From contig PBMH01000057.1 of assembly GCA_002722515.1 (NCBI GenBank), positions 1-34,572 on the forward strand: DNA of 34,572 nucleotides, in the 5' to 3' direction. The notes below the pieces were generated by a model. The model did no database searches and was not told the origin of the DNA. It worked only from the letters and a program-made list of their open reading frames with translations. Every line of letters begins with the position of its first letter. The first letter of the stretch is position 1. Source of the stretch: Alphaproteobacteria bacterium. Its GTDB lineage: Bacteria > Pseudomonadota > Alphaproteobacteria > UBA6615. Positions 1 to 8,387 of this stretch are shown here, in pieces. Both the position numbers and the translations under genes were made by a program.

Positions 1-156
1 CACATGGCCGCCGCCAACCGCGAGCGCCATCGTGGTCGATACCGGCGTCGTGGCCTGTGCGATTGGAAAAGCATACTCCGCCGCGTGTAGGGCTTGGACC
101 ATCGCGCCGTTACAGCTATGTTTTCGATCGTTTCAGCAGGTTTTTCAGGAGCGGTC

Positions 157-1173
157 ATGGCCCGCAGCCCCTCGACACCGGTAGGTGTCTTCCCGCAGAC
201 GCGCATGCGCCGAAACCGGCGCTGGGACTGGTCGCGTCGAATGGTGCGCGAGAATACACTGACCCCGGATGATTTGATTTGGCCGGTCTTCGTCTGCGAC
301 GGCGTAGACCGCACCGAAAAAATCGCGACCATGCCGGGCGTAGTACGATATTCGCCAGACCAACTGCCAAAAGCCGTGGGAGAGGCCAAGGCGCTCGGCA
401 TTCCTTCGGTCGCGCTGTTTCCCGCCACTCCGGCCGAACTCAAAACGCCGGACGGGCGCGAAGCCTGGAACCCCAACAATCTGGTGTGCCAAGCGATCCG
501 TGCGATCAAGGATACCCATCCAGACATGGGGGTCATGTGCGACGTGGCCCTAGATCCTTTTAATTCCGACGGACATGACGGGATCGTGCGCGACGGCCAT
601 GTGGTCAACGACGAAACAATCGAGGCACTGTGCCGCCAAGCCTTTGTCCAAGTTGAGGCCGGATGCGACATCATAGCACCCTCAGACATGATGGATGGGC
701 GTATCGGGGCGCTTCGGGTCGCACTAGACGAAAGCGGACATGATCAGATTCTCCTTATGTCCTACGCGGCGAAATTCTCCTCGGGCTTCTATGGACCATT
801 CCGCAGTGCTATCGATAGTAACAGTTTTCTTAAAGGCGAGACGAAGGACACTTATCAGATGGATCCGGCCAACACCGACGAGGCCATGCGCGAGGTTGCA
901 CTCGACATCGCCGAGGGGGCCGACATGTTTATGGTTAAGCCGGGCCTGCCCTATCTAGATATCATTCAACGGGTCAAAGAACAGTTCGGTGTCCCAACCT
1001 TCGCCTACAATGTCAGCGGGGAGTACGCGATGCTTCGCTTCGCGGCCGAAAACGGCGCTCTAGATTACGAGCACGTGATGATGGAAACGCTGATGTCATT
1101 CAAGCGGGCCGGCTGCAACGGCGTACTGACCTACTTCGCCATCGACGCAGCCAAATTGTTAAATGGTGAGTAA
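157..1173 (+). CDS. hemB: Delta-aminolevulinic acid dehydratase (porphobilinogen synthase)
   Basis: Condenses two 5-aminolevulinate molecules into porphobilinogen in cytoplasmic tetrapyrrole synthesis. From the chosen start it is 338 residues, normal for the family. The two active-site lysines are visible: K206 in SYAAKFSSG and the Schiff-base K261 in FMVKPGLPY. The metal-site segment, about residues 129-142, reads DVALDPFNSDGHDG, with Asp/Ala where zinc enzymes have cysteines. By family knowledge this suggests the magnesium-responsive type found in Rhizobiales and Pseudomonas. The frame is open back to an ATG at 94, but the ATG at 157 follows AGGAG by a few bases and gives the usual N-terminus, so I chose it. 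A weak promoter-like pair (TTGGAC 94-99, 17 nt, TATGTT 117-122) lies upstream. The stop overlaps the next gene. Confidence 0.97.
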   Translation: MARSPSTPVGVFPQTRMRRNRRWDWSRRMVRENTLTPDDLIWPVFVCDGVDRTEKIATMPGVVRYSPDQLPKAVGEAKALGIPSVALFPATPAELKTPDGREAWNPNNLVCQAIRAIKDTHPDMGVMCDVALDPFNSDGHDGIVRDGHVVNDETIEALCRQAFVQVEAGCDIIAPSDMMDGRIGALRVALDESGHDQILLMSYAAKFSSGFYGPFRSAIDSNSFLKGETKDTYQMDPANTDEAMREVALDIAEGADMFMVKPGLPYLDIIQRVKEQFGVPTFAYNVSGEYAMLRFAAENGALDYEHVMMETLMSFKRAGCNGVLTYFAIDAAKLLNGE

Positions 1174-1777
1174 CGACGTAGCGCCGGGGACACCCCGGCC
1201 GGCACCGCTGATCGTTCGCTATAATCGACAGGTCCATTTCCTGCGCCTGCTGGCGATCCTGGCGTTAGCCGGCCTGTGCGTCTTCATCCCGGACATAGCC
1301 AAAGGGCCGGCACAAGAATCTTGGCGTTTCGCGGGCGTTCTTATCGCCGCGGCGCTCACTTGGTCGATCGTCACCGCCTTTCGAATCATTGACCGCAGCC
1401 CCCAAGTGCAAGTCGATGAGAACGGTGTGTTCGTGCGCGAGTGGCACGCCGGCACTATTGCTTGGGAAAACATCCAATTCATAGCCCATTCGAGCCAAGT
1501 TCGTCGAGGCGTCATCGCATCGATCACGCGCACCCGTCGCAAACCATTCTTGCTCTTCAATTTCGCGGAACTGCCCAAGGTTCGCCCGACTACTAAACCA
1601 CCTATTTCGTGGTTTCAGTTCGTACGTGCCGAGTTCGCAATACAAGAACCTATCCTGCAGCAATACGGCCTGGACACCCCGGTCAGCCAAATCCTGTCCT
1701 CAATCCAGAAACACATTGATCACTTGCAGTTAGGCCAGGGCCCGGAAGCCCTTGTTAGCGAAACAACCGAACCATAA
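1163..1777 (+). CDS. Small membrane protein with a possible bacterial PH-like domain, function unknown
   Basis: A 204-residue protein whose ATG lies inside the end of hemB (11 nt overlap), so it is probably translationally coupled to it; a GTG 3 nt later is an alternative start. Two hydrophobic segments near residues 27-43 and 53-70 predict an N-terminal transmembrane hairpin. After it comes a soluble region starting VQVDENGVFVREW and continuing GTIAWENIQFI. That pattern (a 'Gly/Val-rich strand, then I-x-W-x-x-I') resembles bacterial PH-like domains of the STM3941/YdbT sort. This is inference from pattern, not a database match. No catalytic residues are evident. A membrane-anchored scaffold or stress protein is conceivable, but I cannot assign a function. 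The coding region itself is well supported by its length and coupling. Confidence 0.75.
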   Translation: MVSNDVAPGTPRPAPLIVRYNRQVHFLRLLAILALAGLCVFIPDIAKGPAQESWRFAGVLIAAALTWSIVTAFRIIDRSPQVQVDENGVFVREWHAGTIAWENIQFIAHSSQVRRGVIASITRTRRKPFLLFNFAELPKVRPTTKPPISWFQFVRAEFAIQEPILQQYGLDTPVSQILSSIQKHIDHLQLGQGPEALVSETTEP

Positions 1778-1923
1778 TTTACGTATTTTTGTGTTCTTTT
1801 AATAATATTTACGCGCGCGAAACAAATCCTGTCCGTTGAATTACCAACGCCGCGCGTTTTGCATGACCCGGATGTTGTCGCTAAACTTCCTATCAACTAG
1901 CGTTCTTCTGTTCGGGCCCATGC

Positions 1924-2667
1924 ATGTCAACTCAGGCACCAAAACCACCGCTTGTTTTCTACCGGACGGGTCCGATGCCCTGTCCCTATCTAGGCGGCCG
2001 CGTCGAACGCAACCTGTTCACTGAATTACGCGGCACGCAGTCTCAGAAGCTACATGACCAATTGGCGCTCGCTGGGTTCCGCCGTTCCCATCACATCGTC
2101 TACCGACCCGCCTGCCCGGACTGCAACGGCTGCATACCGGTTCGTATCCCTGTAACATCGTTTAACCGCACCCGTTCCCAGCAGCGGATCTGGAACAGAA
2201 ATGCCGACCTTTGTGTTGTCAGCGACGATGCCCAAGCGACCAACGAGCATTACGATCTCTTCTTCCGCTATCAACGTGGGCGCCACGCAGGCGGCGAGAT
2301 GGCTGCCATGTCATTCTCGGATTTCCGTGCCATGATTGAGGATTCGGTTGTCGATACAGAACTGATGAGCATGCGTAACGGAGAAGGCAAACTTCTTGGC
2401 GCTTGTCTGATGGACAAACTGTCGGCAGGCCTGTCCGCAGTATACAGCTATTTCGAACCAGACGCCGAGCGCCGCAGCCTGGGAACATTCAGCATCCTTC
2501 GACTGGTGGACGAAGCCAGAGCCCGAAATCTCAAGCATGTGTATCTCGGATACTGGATCGAGGACTGCGACAAGATGGCCTACAAAAGTCGCTTTCGGGC
2601 GATCGAACATCTCGACACAAGCGGATGGACTGATGCGGCCCTACCGCGCGTCCAGCGCCCCAGCTGA
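1924..2667 (+). CDS. bpt: Aspartate/glutamate leucyltransferase (Bpt/Ate family)
   Basis: Transfers leucine (Bpt type) or arginine (Ate type) from aminoacyl-tRNA to proteins with N-terminal Asp or Glu, making them substrates for ClpS/ClpAP. The 247 residues match bacterial Bpt. Visible features are the N-terminal cysteine motif in PMPCPYLGGRVERNLF, the CPDCNGC cysteine cluster near residues 60-66, and the C-terminal GNAT-like core ending in the YLGYWI..C.KMAYKSRFRAIE segment that is diagnostic for the family. Donor specificity (Leu or Arg) cannot be read from the sequence; alphaproteobacterial members are usually annotated as leucyltransferases. The ATG at 1924 is the first in-frame start. 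The 146 nt upstream contain an AT-rich stretch (about 1777-1811) that could hold a promoter, but no convincing -35/-10 pair. The other N-degron genes (aat, clpS, clpA) also lie in this window. Confidence 0.93.
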   Translation: MSTQAPKPPLVFYRTGPMPCPYLGGRVERNLFTELRGTQSQKLHDQLALAGFRRSHHIVYRPACPDCNGCIPVRIPVTSFNRTRSQQRIWNRNADLCVVSDDAQATNEHYDLFFRYQRGRHAGGEMAAMSFSDFRAMIEDSVVDTELMSMRNGEGKLLGACLMDKLSAGLSAVYSYFEPDAERRSLGTFSILRLVDEARARNLKHVYLGYWIEDCDKMAYKSRFRAIEHLDTSGWTDAALPRVQRPS

Positions 2668-2843
2668 TACCACGCAAATAAAGTTCCAATAATCGTTTAC
2701 GTTCGCTACACCCGACGCGGGTCGCGACTACTGGGCTACGAAGCGTCTAACAGCGAGACACCTTGAATGCAATCGCCTGCGTTATAGCGACTGTGTGGCA
2801 GAGGACAGGAACATTTCACGGAATTACCACCCAAAGTCTGAAC

Positions 2844-2890
2844 AAAAAAAGAAATCGGCCGACCGTCTACAAAGACGGCCGGCCGATTTC
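2844..2890 (-). terminator. Rho-independent terminator after bioY
   Basis: An 18-bp inverted repeat (2851-2868 with 2873-2890, one A·C mismatch, 4-nt loop) is followed on the minus strand by seven T residues (A run at 2844-2850 on the plus strand). It begins 20 nt after the bioY stop, so it is the bioY terminator. The T run is only on the minus-strand side, so it should not terminate bpt efficiently. Confidence 0.9.
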
Positions 2891-2909
2891 ACCAAACGAT
2901 TTGTTCGGT

Positions 2910-3647
2910 TCAGGCGCCTCGCTTGCGGATCGCCAGCTTCCAGACGAGCGGTAGGACAGCCGCCGCAAGGGCAATTTTTATCAATGCCACAATAGGGAAT
3001 GGCGCAAGGCCAAACTCTACAGCCTTTGGAAGGCTATTCAGAATGTAGGCAAGCCAGGGAACCCCAAGCGCAAAAATAACAATCGTTCCACCGGTGTTCG
3101 CGAAGAAAGTTAGGGTCACACTGCGATCCCAGCCACGCTCGGCGAGCCACCCGACGAATATGGCAGCGACCAAGAATCCGGCAAGATATCCACCCGTCGG
3201 CCCAGCCATATAGGGCAACCCTGCTCCGCTCTCGAAGACCGGAAGTCCAACTGCGCCTTCGGCGAGGTAGAGGAGAAGCGTCGCTCCTGCAAGACGAGCA
3301 CCATAGGCCATTGCGATCACGAGCACCGCGAATGTCTGCATGGTCAAGGGAACCGGCTCAAGCGGGATACTAGTTTTCGCGGAGATCGCCATCAAGGCAC
3401 TACCAACTACGGCCAGAAGCGCCAATCGCACACCGAAGACCCTAGCACCCCCTAGTATCGATAATACCAACGCGGCCCAAAGGATCGTCGACGAAATCGG
3501 CGACAACACAGCGATATTCACCTGCGGGTCTAACACAGCATAACTCGCAACGGTGACCACTACGAGAATCCCCCAAGCCATGGCACCGGTTGCCCGAGGC
3601 AGGAGGGCGTTGATCAGAGTGGGCGCGGTTCCGGCAGGTGCAAGCAT
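2910..3647 (-). CDS. bioY: Biotin transporter BioY (ECF S component) with N-terminal extension
   Basis: Membrane substrate-binding component for biotin uptake. The family core is clear: AKTSIPLEPVPLTMQTFAVL, then GPTGGYLAGFLVAA and a hydrophobic C-terminus ending in basic residues. Compared with typical BioY proteins of about 190 residues, this one (245) carries roughly 60-70 extra N-terminal residues with two more hydrophobic segments (about 23-42 and 47-66). The extension looks real because the ATG at 3647 has a well placed GGAG 8 nt upstream. No ATPase (BioM) or coupling protein (BioN) is encoded nearby, so it is either a solitary BioY or uses a module encoded elsewhere. A perfect 10-bp palindrome (3690-3699) lies 43 nt upstream. 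It supplies a cofactor needed by AccB and AccC, which are also in this window. Confidence 0.93.
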   Translation of the reverse strand: MLAPAGTAPTLINALLPRATGAMAWGILVVVTVASYAVLDPQVNIAVLSPISSTILWAALVLSILGGARVFGVRLALLAVVGSALMAISAKTSIPLEPVPLTMQTFAVLVIAMAYGARLAGATLLLYLAEGAVGLPVFESGAGLPYMAGPTGGYLAGFLVAAIFVGWLAERGWDRSVTLTFFANTGGTIVIFALGVPWLAYILNSLPKAVEFGLAPFPIVALIKIALAAAVLPLVWKLAIRKRGA

Positions 3648-3689
3648 GGTTAGTCTCCGTTCTTGCTAATCAGTTATGGTATTGGTTGA

Positions 3690-3699
3690 CTGTTAACAG
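3690..3699. promoter_or_regulatory. Palindrome upstream of bioY, possible operator
   Basis: The 10-bp perfect palindrome CTGTTAACAG lies in the 93-nt gap between parC and bioY, 43 nt before the bioY start. Biotin genes are commonly repressed by BirA or, in alphaproteobacteria, by BioR. The element does not match the BioR consensus I remember (TTATnnATAA), and only its GTTAAC core resembles BirA sites, so the assignment is a guess from position. Confidence 0.25.
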
Positions 3700-3740
3700 C
3701 TTCCTAGGCTGGTGCCAACAAGCCGCAGACGATCGTTGGC

Positions 3741-5963
3741 CTATGAGAAACGCGGCGCCGACGGAAAGCCACGCGGCACCTTCCGCCCCGTCTGGGCGCG
3801 CTTGCCGATCCAGTCCTTGAGCTCGTCGGCCGCGAAGGTCCGGTGGCGGTCGCCCGTGCGCGTGGTCAGCCCCTCGGCCATGGCGAAGGTCGCAACATCG
3901 GCCAAGCTGTCGCCGGAATAGCTCTGCAGCTTCACCCCACGCCCGCGGGACATCTCGGGAAGCTCGAACAGGGGGAAGACAATCATCTTACGCTTCTTAC
4001 CCAGCACCGCGATGTGATCGCCAACCGCCGGCGCACATGCCGCCGCTTCCACGTCGCCCTTCACGTTCAGCACCTGCTTGCCGCCCTTCGTCTGGGCCAT
4101 AACCTCGTCCTCGGGCACCACGAACCCGCGCCCGTCGCTGGATGCAACCACCAGCCTGCCGCCCGGCTTATAGACCTTCAGCGCTACGATTTCGGCGTCG
4201 TTGCCGAGGTCAAACATCAGGCGCAACGGCTCACCATGACCGCGCCCGCCCGGCAGTTTGTCCACGCCGACCGTATAAAAGCGGCCGTTGGTCCCGAAGA
4301 CCAGAAGCTTGTCCGTCGTTTCGGCCGGCAGCACAAACTTGCCGCGATCCCCCTCTTTGAACTTAAGCTCCTTGGGATCGATCCCCTGTCCCTTGATGGT
4401 CCGCACCCAGCCCTTTTCAGAGCAAATGATCGTCACGGGCTCGCGTTCGATCATGGCCTCGACGGGCACGGCCACCGGATCGGGGGCCTCCGCGATCTCC
4501 GTGCGGCGGCGGCCGAGCGCGGTCTTCGGACCGAACGCCTTCTTCAGATCCGCAATCTCTGCGGCAAGGCGCTTGGTCCGCTTGGCCTTGTCGCGCAGGA
4601 GCGCCTCCAAGGTCTTCTGTTCGCCCTCGAGCCCCTCGATCTCCTCGCGGATCGCGATCTCCTCGAGCCGGCGCAGCGAGCGCAGCCGCATGTTCAGGAT
4701 CGCATCAACCTGCGCATCATTCAGCTTCCAGCGCTTCTTCATCACCGCGCGCGGATCGTCCTCCTCACGGATAACGGCAATCACCTCATCGAGGTTGAGG
4801 AAGACCACCATATAGCCCTGCAGCACGTCGAGCCGGTCGGCTATCTTCTCGAGCCGGTATTTTGTCCGGCGCACCAGCACCTCGTGGCGGTGATCCAGAT
4901 AGGCCTGCAGGACCTCGTGCAGGTCCATGACCCGTGGAACCGTTTCGGCATCCAGCACATTCATGTTCAGCCCGATACGAGATTCCATTTCAGTGCTGCG
5001 GAACAAGCTCTCCATTAGCATTTCAGAAGTAACGTTGCGGCTCTTGGGTTCGAATACGAGACGGATATCATCGGCGGACTCATCACGGATGTCACCGAGC
5101 AGCGGCAACTTGCGGGCATGCATCAACTCCGCGATGCGCTCCACCAGACGCGATTTCTGGACCTGATAAGGTATTTCGCTAACCACCACTTGATATTGGC
5201 CGCGCCCAAGGGATTCCTCCTCCCACTGCGCCCGGATACGGAAGCTACCCCGACCGCTGGCATAGGCCGCGACTAATGTCTCCCGATCCTCGACCAGCAC
5301 GCCGCCAGTCGGGAAATCGGGGCCGGGCATCAAGGCCACAAGCTTAGCGATAGTCGCCTTGGGAGTCTTAAGGAGATGAGCCAGCGCATCACAAATTTCT
5401 CCGACATTATGCGGAGGGATACTGGTCGCCATGCCCACCGCGATTCCAGTCGCACCGTTGGCGAGCAGGTTAGGGAAGTTCGACGGTAGAACAACCGGCT
5501 CGGCGCCTTCGCCATCATAAGTATCTCGGAAATCAACCGCATCCTCGTCAATACCGTCCAACAGGGCATTGGCGATTTCGGTCATCCGCGCTTCGGTATA
5601 GCGCATCGCCGCCGCGTTATCGCCGTCGATGTTGCCAAAATTTCCCTGGCCATCTACCAGTGGATACCGAACCGCGAATTCCTGGGCGAGACGCACCATC
5701 GCGTCATAGATCGCCTGGTCACCGTGGGGATGATACTTGCCCATCACATCGCCAACCACGCGAGCACATTTCTTGTACCCTTGGTCAGGATCTAGCCGTA
5801 GTTGACGCATCGCATGGAGTAGCCGCCGATGGACTGGCTTCAGCCCGTCGCGAACATCTGGTAGCGATCGCGCCATAATCGTGGAGAGCGCGTAACTTAA
5901 ATAGCGTTCGCTCAGCGCGTCCTTGAACGCCTCCTGACGAACCTCACCCCCAATCACCGTCAT
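3741..5963 (-). CDS. parC: DNA topoisomerase IV subunit A
   Basis: Breaks and rejoins DNA during chromosome decatenation, working with ParE (not in this window). At 740 residues it has normal length. The catalytic tyrosine is Y122 in [12 protein letters not shown]. The winged-helix part of the breakage-reunion domain contains the quinolone-determining segment [14 protein letters not shown] (about 77-90), with Gln at the position equivalent to E. coli ParC Ser80. I recall Gln there in other alphaproteobacterial ParC proteins, so it need not mean selected resistance. The central coiled-coil arm is around 430-490, followed by a C-terminal beta-propeller with only partial GyrA-box character, which supports ParC over GyrA. 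The ATG at 5963 has GGAG 7 nt upstream. It is the last gene of the rnc-era-recO cluster. Confidence 0.96.
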   Translation of the reverse strand: MTVIGGEVRQEAFKDALSERYLSYALSTIMARSLPDVRDGLKPVHRRLLHAMRQLRLDPDQGYKKCARVVGDVMGKYHPHGDQAIYDAMVRLAQEFAVRYPLVDGQGNFGNIDGDNAAAMRYTEARMTEIANALLDGIDEDAVDFRDTYDGEGAEPVVLPSNFPNLLANGATGIAVGMATSIPPHNVGEICDALAHLLKTPKATIAKLVALMPGPDFPTGGVLVEDRETLVAAYASGRGSFRIRAQWEEESLGRGQYQVVVSEIPYQVQKSRLVERIAELMHARKLPLLGDIRDESADDIRLVFEPKSRNVTSEMLMESLFRSTEMESRIGLNMNVLDAETVPRVMDLHEVLQAYLDHRHEVLVRRTKYRLEKIADRLDVLQGYMVVFLNLDEVIAVIREEDDPRAVMKKRWKLNDAQVDAILNMRLRSLRRLEEIAIREEIEGLEGEQKTLEALLRDKAKRTKRLAAEIADLKKAFGPKTALGRRRTEIAEAPDPVAVPVEAMIEREPVTIICSEKGWVRTIKGQGIDPKELKFKEGDRGKFVLPAETTDKLLVFGTNGRFYTVGVDKLPGGRGHGEPLRLMFDLGNDAEIVALKVYKPGGRLVVASSDGRGFVVPEDEVMAQTKGGKQVLNVKGDVEAAACAPAVGDHIAVLGKKRKMIVFPLFELPEMSRGRGVKLQSYSGDSLADVATFAMAEGLTTRTGDRHRTFAADELKDWIGKRAQTGRKVPRGFPSAPRFS

Positions 5964-6014
5964 CTCAAAGCTCCATTACCCACCAACCCTTTTAAGGCGC
6001 ACGCGTGAGTCACC

Positions 6015-6782
6015 TCAAGATTGAGACACACCTTTCTGTGCCTCAGTGGAATTGCCGACTATCAGGGACTCGAGACGACTGCGGGCCAACGGCAACGGAC
6101 GGTCTAGCGGATCGAAAGCGTGGCGTGCGAGGAAATGTCCTGTCAATCGCAGGCCGGCGCCGAAATCCGCAGTGCCCGCACCGTCACCGCGCCCATCGGG
6201 CTGCAGGAACCGCGGCAACACAAGCATCTTGTCGGCGAAGGGTTTACCCGCTTCGAGCGAAACGGCACCTCCGGTCCTAGGACTGACATAAACAAGATTG
6301 GTCGTGACACCAGTCGCGACACAGGCCTGAAGATCAAGTCCGAAACCGAGTTCACGTAACAAACCCATTTCCCACTGGATGTAAACGGCGGGCCATATCT
6401 CCGCGTCACCATTGGTCAGGACATCAAACAATGCGCCTGTCGCCTCGAACAGTCCGGGATACGGCTCACGCTCTGGGATTACTGTTTCCGTCAACGCACA
6501 TGCCGCAGACAGGGCCGCCAGTCGGGCTGGGTCATCCATGATCTGCGCCGCGTAGTGGCGCGAGGGTTCAACCGTCAAGCGCCCGAGATGCTCGCTTAAG
6601 CGCGCACGCCAAACCGCGTCAACTAGGTTCCCAAGCTCAACCGTGGCCCGCTTGCTGCGTGATGAACCACCATGCACCAAACCGGCATGCCGTCCATGTT
6701 CGCGGGTCAGGAGCTGAATCACCGCTGCACCCTCGCCATGGGGTCGGGCCGCAATCACAAAACCCTCATCGTGCCATTCCAT
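6015..6782 (-). CDS. recO: DNA repair protein RecO
   Basis: Recombination mediator that loads RecA onto SSB-coated gaps with RecR. The chosen ATG at 6782 gives the family N-terminus MEWHDEGFVIAARPHGEGAAV, an OB fold, followed by LTREHGRHAGLVHGGSSRSKRA (approximately residues 35-56) and the helical C-terminal domain. A GTG at 6809 that overlaps the era stop (TAGTG) would add nine residues (MAPVSGPAD) not typical of RecO; neither start has a clear ribosome site, so the longer form cannot be excluded. Only one cysteine (in LQACVATG) remains where zinc-binding RecO proteins have four, as in many alphaproteobacterial RecO proteins. It follows era directly and precedes parC by 51 nt. Confidence 0.93.
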   Translation of the reverse strand: MEWHDEGFVIAARPHGEGAAVIQLLTREHGRHAGLVHGGSSRSKRATVELGNLVDAVWRARLSEHLGRLTVEPSRHYAAQIMDDPARLAALSAACALTETVIPEREPYPGLFEATGALFDVLTNGDAEIWPAVYIQWEMGLLRELGFGLDLQACVATGVTTNLVYVSPRTGGAVSLEAGKPFADKMLVLPRFLQPDGRGDGAGTADFGAGLRLTGHFLARHAFDPLDRPLPLARSRLESLIVGNSTEAQKGVSQS

Positions 6783-6808
6783 ATCAGCCGGCCCGGAAAC
6801 AGGTGCCA

Positions 6809-7726
6809 CTAGGCATCAAAGCGCAGACCCCAGTCCCGGAAGTGCCCAGGATCGTCGGCCCATTTTTCACGCACGCGCACGCGCACGAACAGATGCACGG
6901 GGCGCTCCAGTAGCTCTGCCAGCTCCTCTTGGGCTTCAGCCCGAATGCGCTTGATCATCTGCCCACCCTTGCCTAGGACAATTCCTTTCTGCGTCTCGCG
7001 CGCCACCGTCAAATTCTGTTCTATGCGCACGCCACCGTTGTCAAACTCCTCCCAGCTCTCGGTCTCGACCGAAAGCGAATAGGGTAGCTCCTGATGCAGC
7101 TTGGTATAGGCCTTCTCGCGAGTAACCTCGGCCGCGAACAGTCGCTGCGGTAAGTCGGATATTTCGTCATCAGGAAACAACCAGGGTCCCGTTGGCATCA
7201 GGCCCTTGAAATAGGCCTCTAGGGCATCGACACCACTGCCATTCAGGGCGGAGACCATGAAAGTCGCGTCGAACTTCGACAAAGAATTCAGCGTCTCAGT
7301 CAGAGTCAACAGAAGTTCGCGTCTGAGCCCATCCACCTTATTCAGAACAAGCGCTGCGGGGTTCTTGTACATCTCCAGGCCGGCTATGATCCGCTCCACG
7401 TCGCGGTCGATACCGCGTTTGGCATCTACCATAACCGCGATGACATCAGCGTCCGCAGCGCCACCCCAAGCCGCGTCCACCATCGCCCGGTCGAGCCGGC
7501 GCTTAGGGGCGAAGATTCCCGGCGTGTCAGTATAGATAACCTGGGTCTCGCCGTGGATCGCGATCGCGCGCACTCGTGTGCGAGTCGTCTGCACCTTTGG
7601 ACTAACAATCGTCACCTTAGCACCGACTAGACGGTTAACGAGTGTGGACTTGCCGGCGTTAGGTGCACCCAGAACCAAGACAATCCCGCAGCGCGTAACC
7701 GCAGCATCTTGGTTCGGTTTACTCAT
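6809..7726 (-). CDS. era: GTPase Era, ribosome assembly factor
   Basis: Binds 16S rRNA near its 3' end and acts in small-subunit maturation. The protein is 305 residues. The GTPase domain shows G1 GAPNAGKS at 20-27, a switch I TTRTRVR near 47-53, G3 DTPG at 67-70 and G4 NKVD at 129-132. The C-terminal KH domain has GKGGQMIKRIRAEAQEELAELL and ends with the family-typical VREKWADDPGHFRDWGL. Its ATG lies inside the end of rnc (8 nt overlap), and its TAG touches the possible recO GTG, so the three genes are almost certainly one transcript. RNase III and Era both act on rRNA processing, which explains the conserved pairing. Confidence 0.97.
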   Translation of the reverse strand: MSKPNQDAAVTRCGIVLVLGAPNAGKSTLVNRLVGAKVTIVSPKVQTTRTRVRAIAIHGETQVIYTDTPGIFAPKRRLDRAMVDAAWGGAADADVIAVMVDAKRGIDRDVERIIAGLEMYKNPAALVLNKVDGLRRELLLTLTETLNSLSKFDATFMVSALNGSGVDALEAYFKGLMPTGPWLFPDDEISDLPQRLFAAEVTREKAYTKLHQELPYSLSVETESWEEFDNGGVRIEQNLTVARETQKGIVLGKGGQMIKRIRAEAQEELAELLERPVHLFVRVRVREKWADDPGHFRDWGLRFDA

Positions 7727-8387
7727 TATGTTCTAGCCCCAGCATTCCTAGCATTATAGCCGCCGCCTCGCGTTCGGCCGAACGTTTACTCGAACCCTTC
7801 GCCTGCGCCGGCGGCTCCCCGTCGATGCAAACCTCCACAGTAAACGATGGTGCATGGTCAGGACCATCTCGGGCTACATCACGATAGTTGGGAAGGCCCC
7901 GCCCGCCCGCCTGGGCCCACTCCTGAAGCGCTGTCTTCGGGTCCTGCGGTGGCTTTGAACCCATTTCGATCAGTGGCGACCATATGCGGCGAACGAAGGC
8001 TTCCGCAGCGGCTAACCCGCCGTCACAAAAAAGCGCAGCTATCAGGGCCTCAATCACGTCAGCAATGATGGATTCGTTAATAACGCCCGCCCCGGCGCGA
8101 ATATGACCGGCAATGCCGAGTTCGACGCCGATACGCGAGAGCGAACCGGCATTGACCAACGCTGCGAACCGCCGACCTATCTGTCCTTCATCCTCGTCGG
8201 GGAACTTGTCCAGAAGCATCTGTGCGACAACAAGGCCGAGAACACGGTCCCCAAGAAACTCGAGTCTTTCGTACGAACCTCCGGAATCGATGCTGGCATG
8301 TGTCAGCGCTTGCTCAAGAAACGTACGGTCCTGAAACCTGCGACCAAGAGCTATTTCAAGCGGTTCGAGATCCGTCGTGACAGTCAT
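7719..8387 (-). CDS. rnc: Ribonuclease III
   Basis: Double-strand-specific endoribonuclease that processes rRNA precursors and some mRNAs. It is 222 residues, normal length. The signature ERLEFLGDRVL is at 40-50, with catalytic acidic residues E43 and D47, and D110 and E113 in the second motif (ADVIEALIAALF). The C-terminal double-stranded RNA-binding domain starts near DPKTALQEWAQAGGRGLPNYR and ends in GSSKRSAEREAAAIML. The ATG overlaps the lepB TGA by one base (TGATG), and its 3' end overlaps era by 8 nt. These junctions suggest coupled translation of lepB-rnc-era. Confidence 0.97.
   Translation of the reverse strand: MTVTTDLEPLEIALGRRFQDRTFLEQALTHASIDSGGSYERLEFLGDRVLGLVVAQMLLDKFPDEDEGQIGRRFAALVNAGSLSRIGVELGIAGHIRAGAGVINESIIADVIEALIAALFCDGGLAAAEAFVRRIWSPLIEMGSKPPQDPKTALQEWAQAGGRGLPNYRDVARDGPDHAPSFTVEVCIDGEPPAQAKGSSKRSAEREAAAIMLGMLGLEHNE

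Noticed and set aside
1-102. A minus-strand open frame starting ATG at 102 and running off the left edge, possibly the start of a divergent gene.
   Set aside because: Only 34 codons are visible, there is no ribosome site, the sequence (MVQALHAAEYAF...) matches nothing I know, and plus-strand frames here are also largely open, so it has no real support.
1812-1860. Inverted repeats (CGTTG/CAACG inside CGCGCG/CGCGCG) followed by TTTT upstream of bpt, resembling a terminator or attenuator.
   Set aside because: A 16-nt bulge separates the two stems and the T run is short, so a stable structure is doubtful.
3843-5018. A 391-codon open frame on the plus strand inside parC.
   Set aside because: It is antisense to a fully conserved parC; composition (many His, Gln, Leu, Arg) is that of a GC-rich shadow frame, with no ribosome site or recognisable domain.
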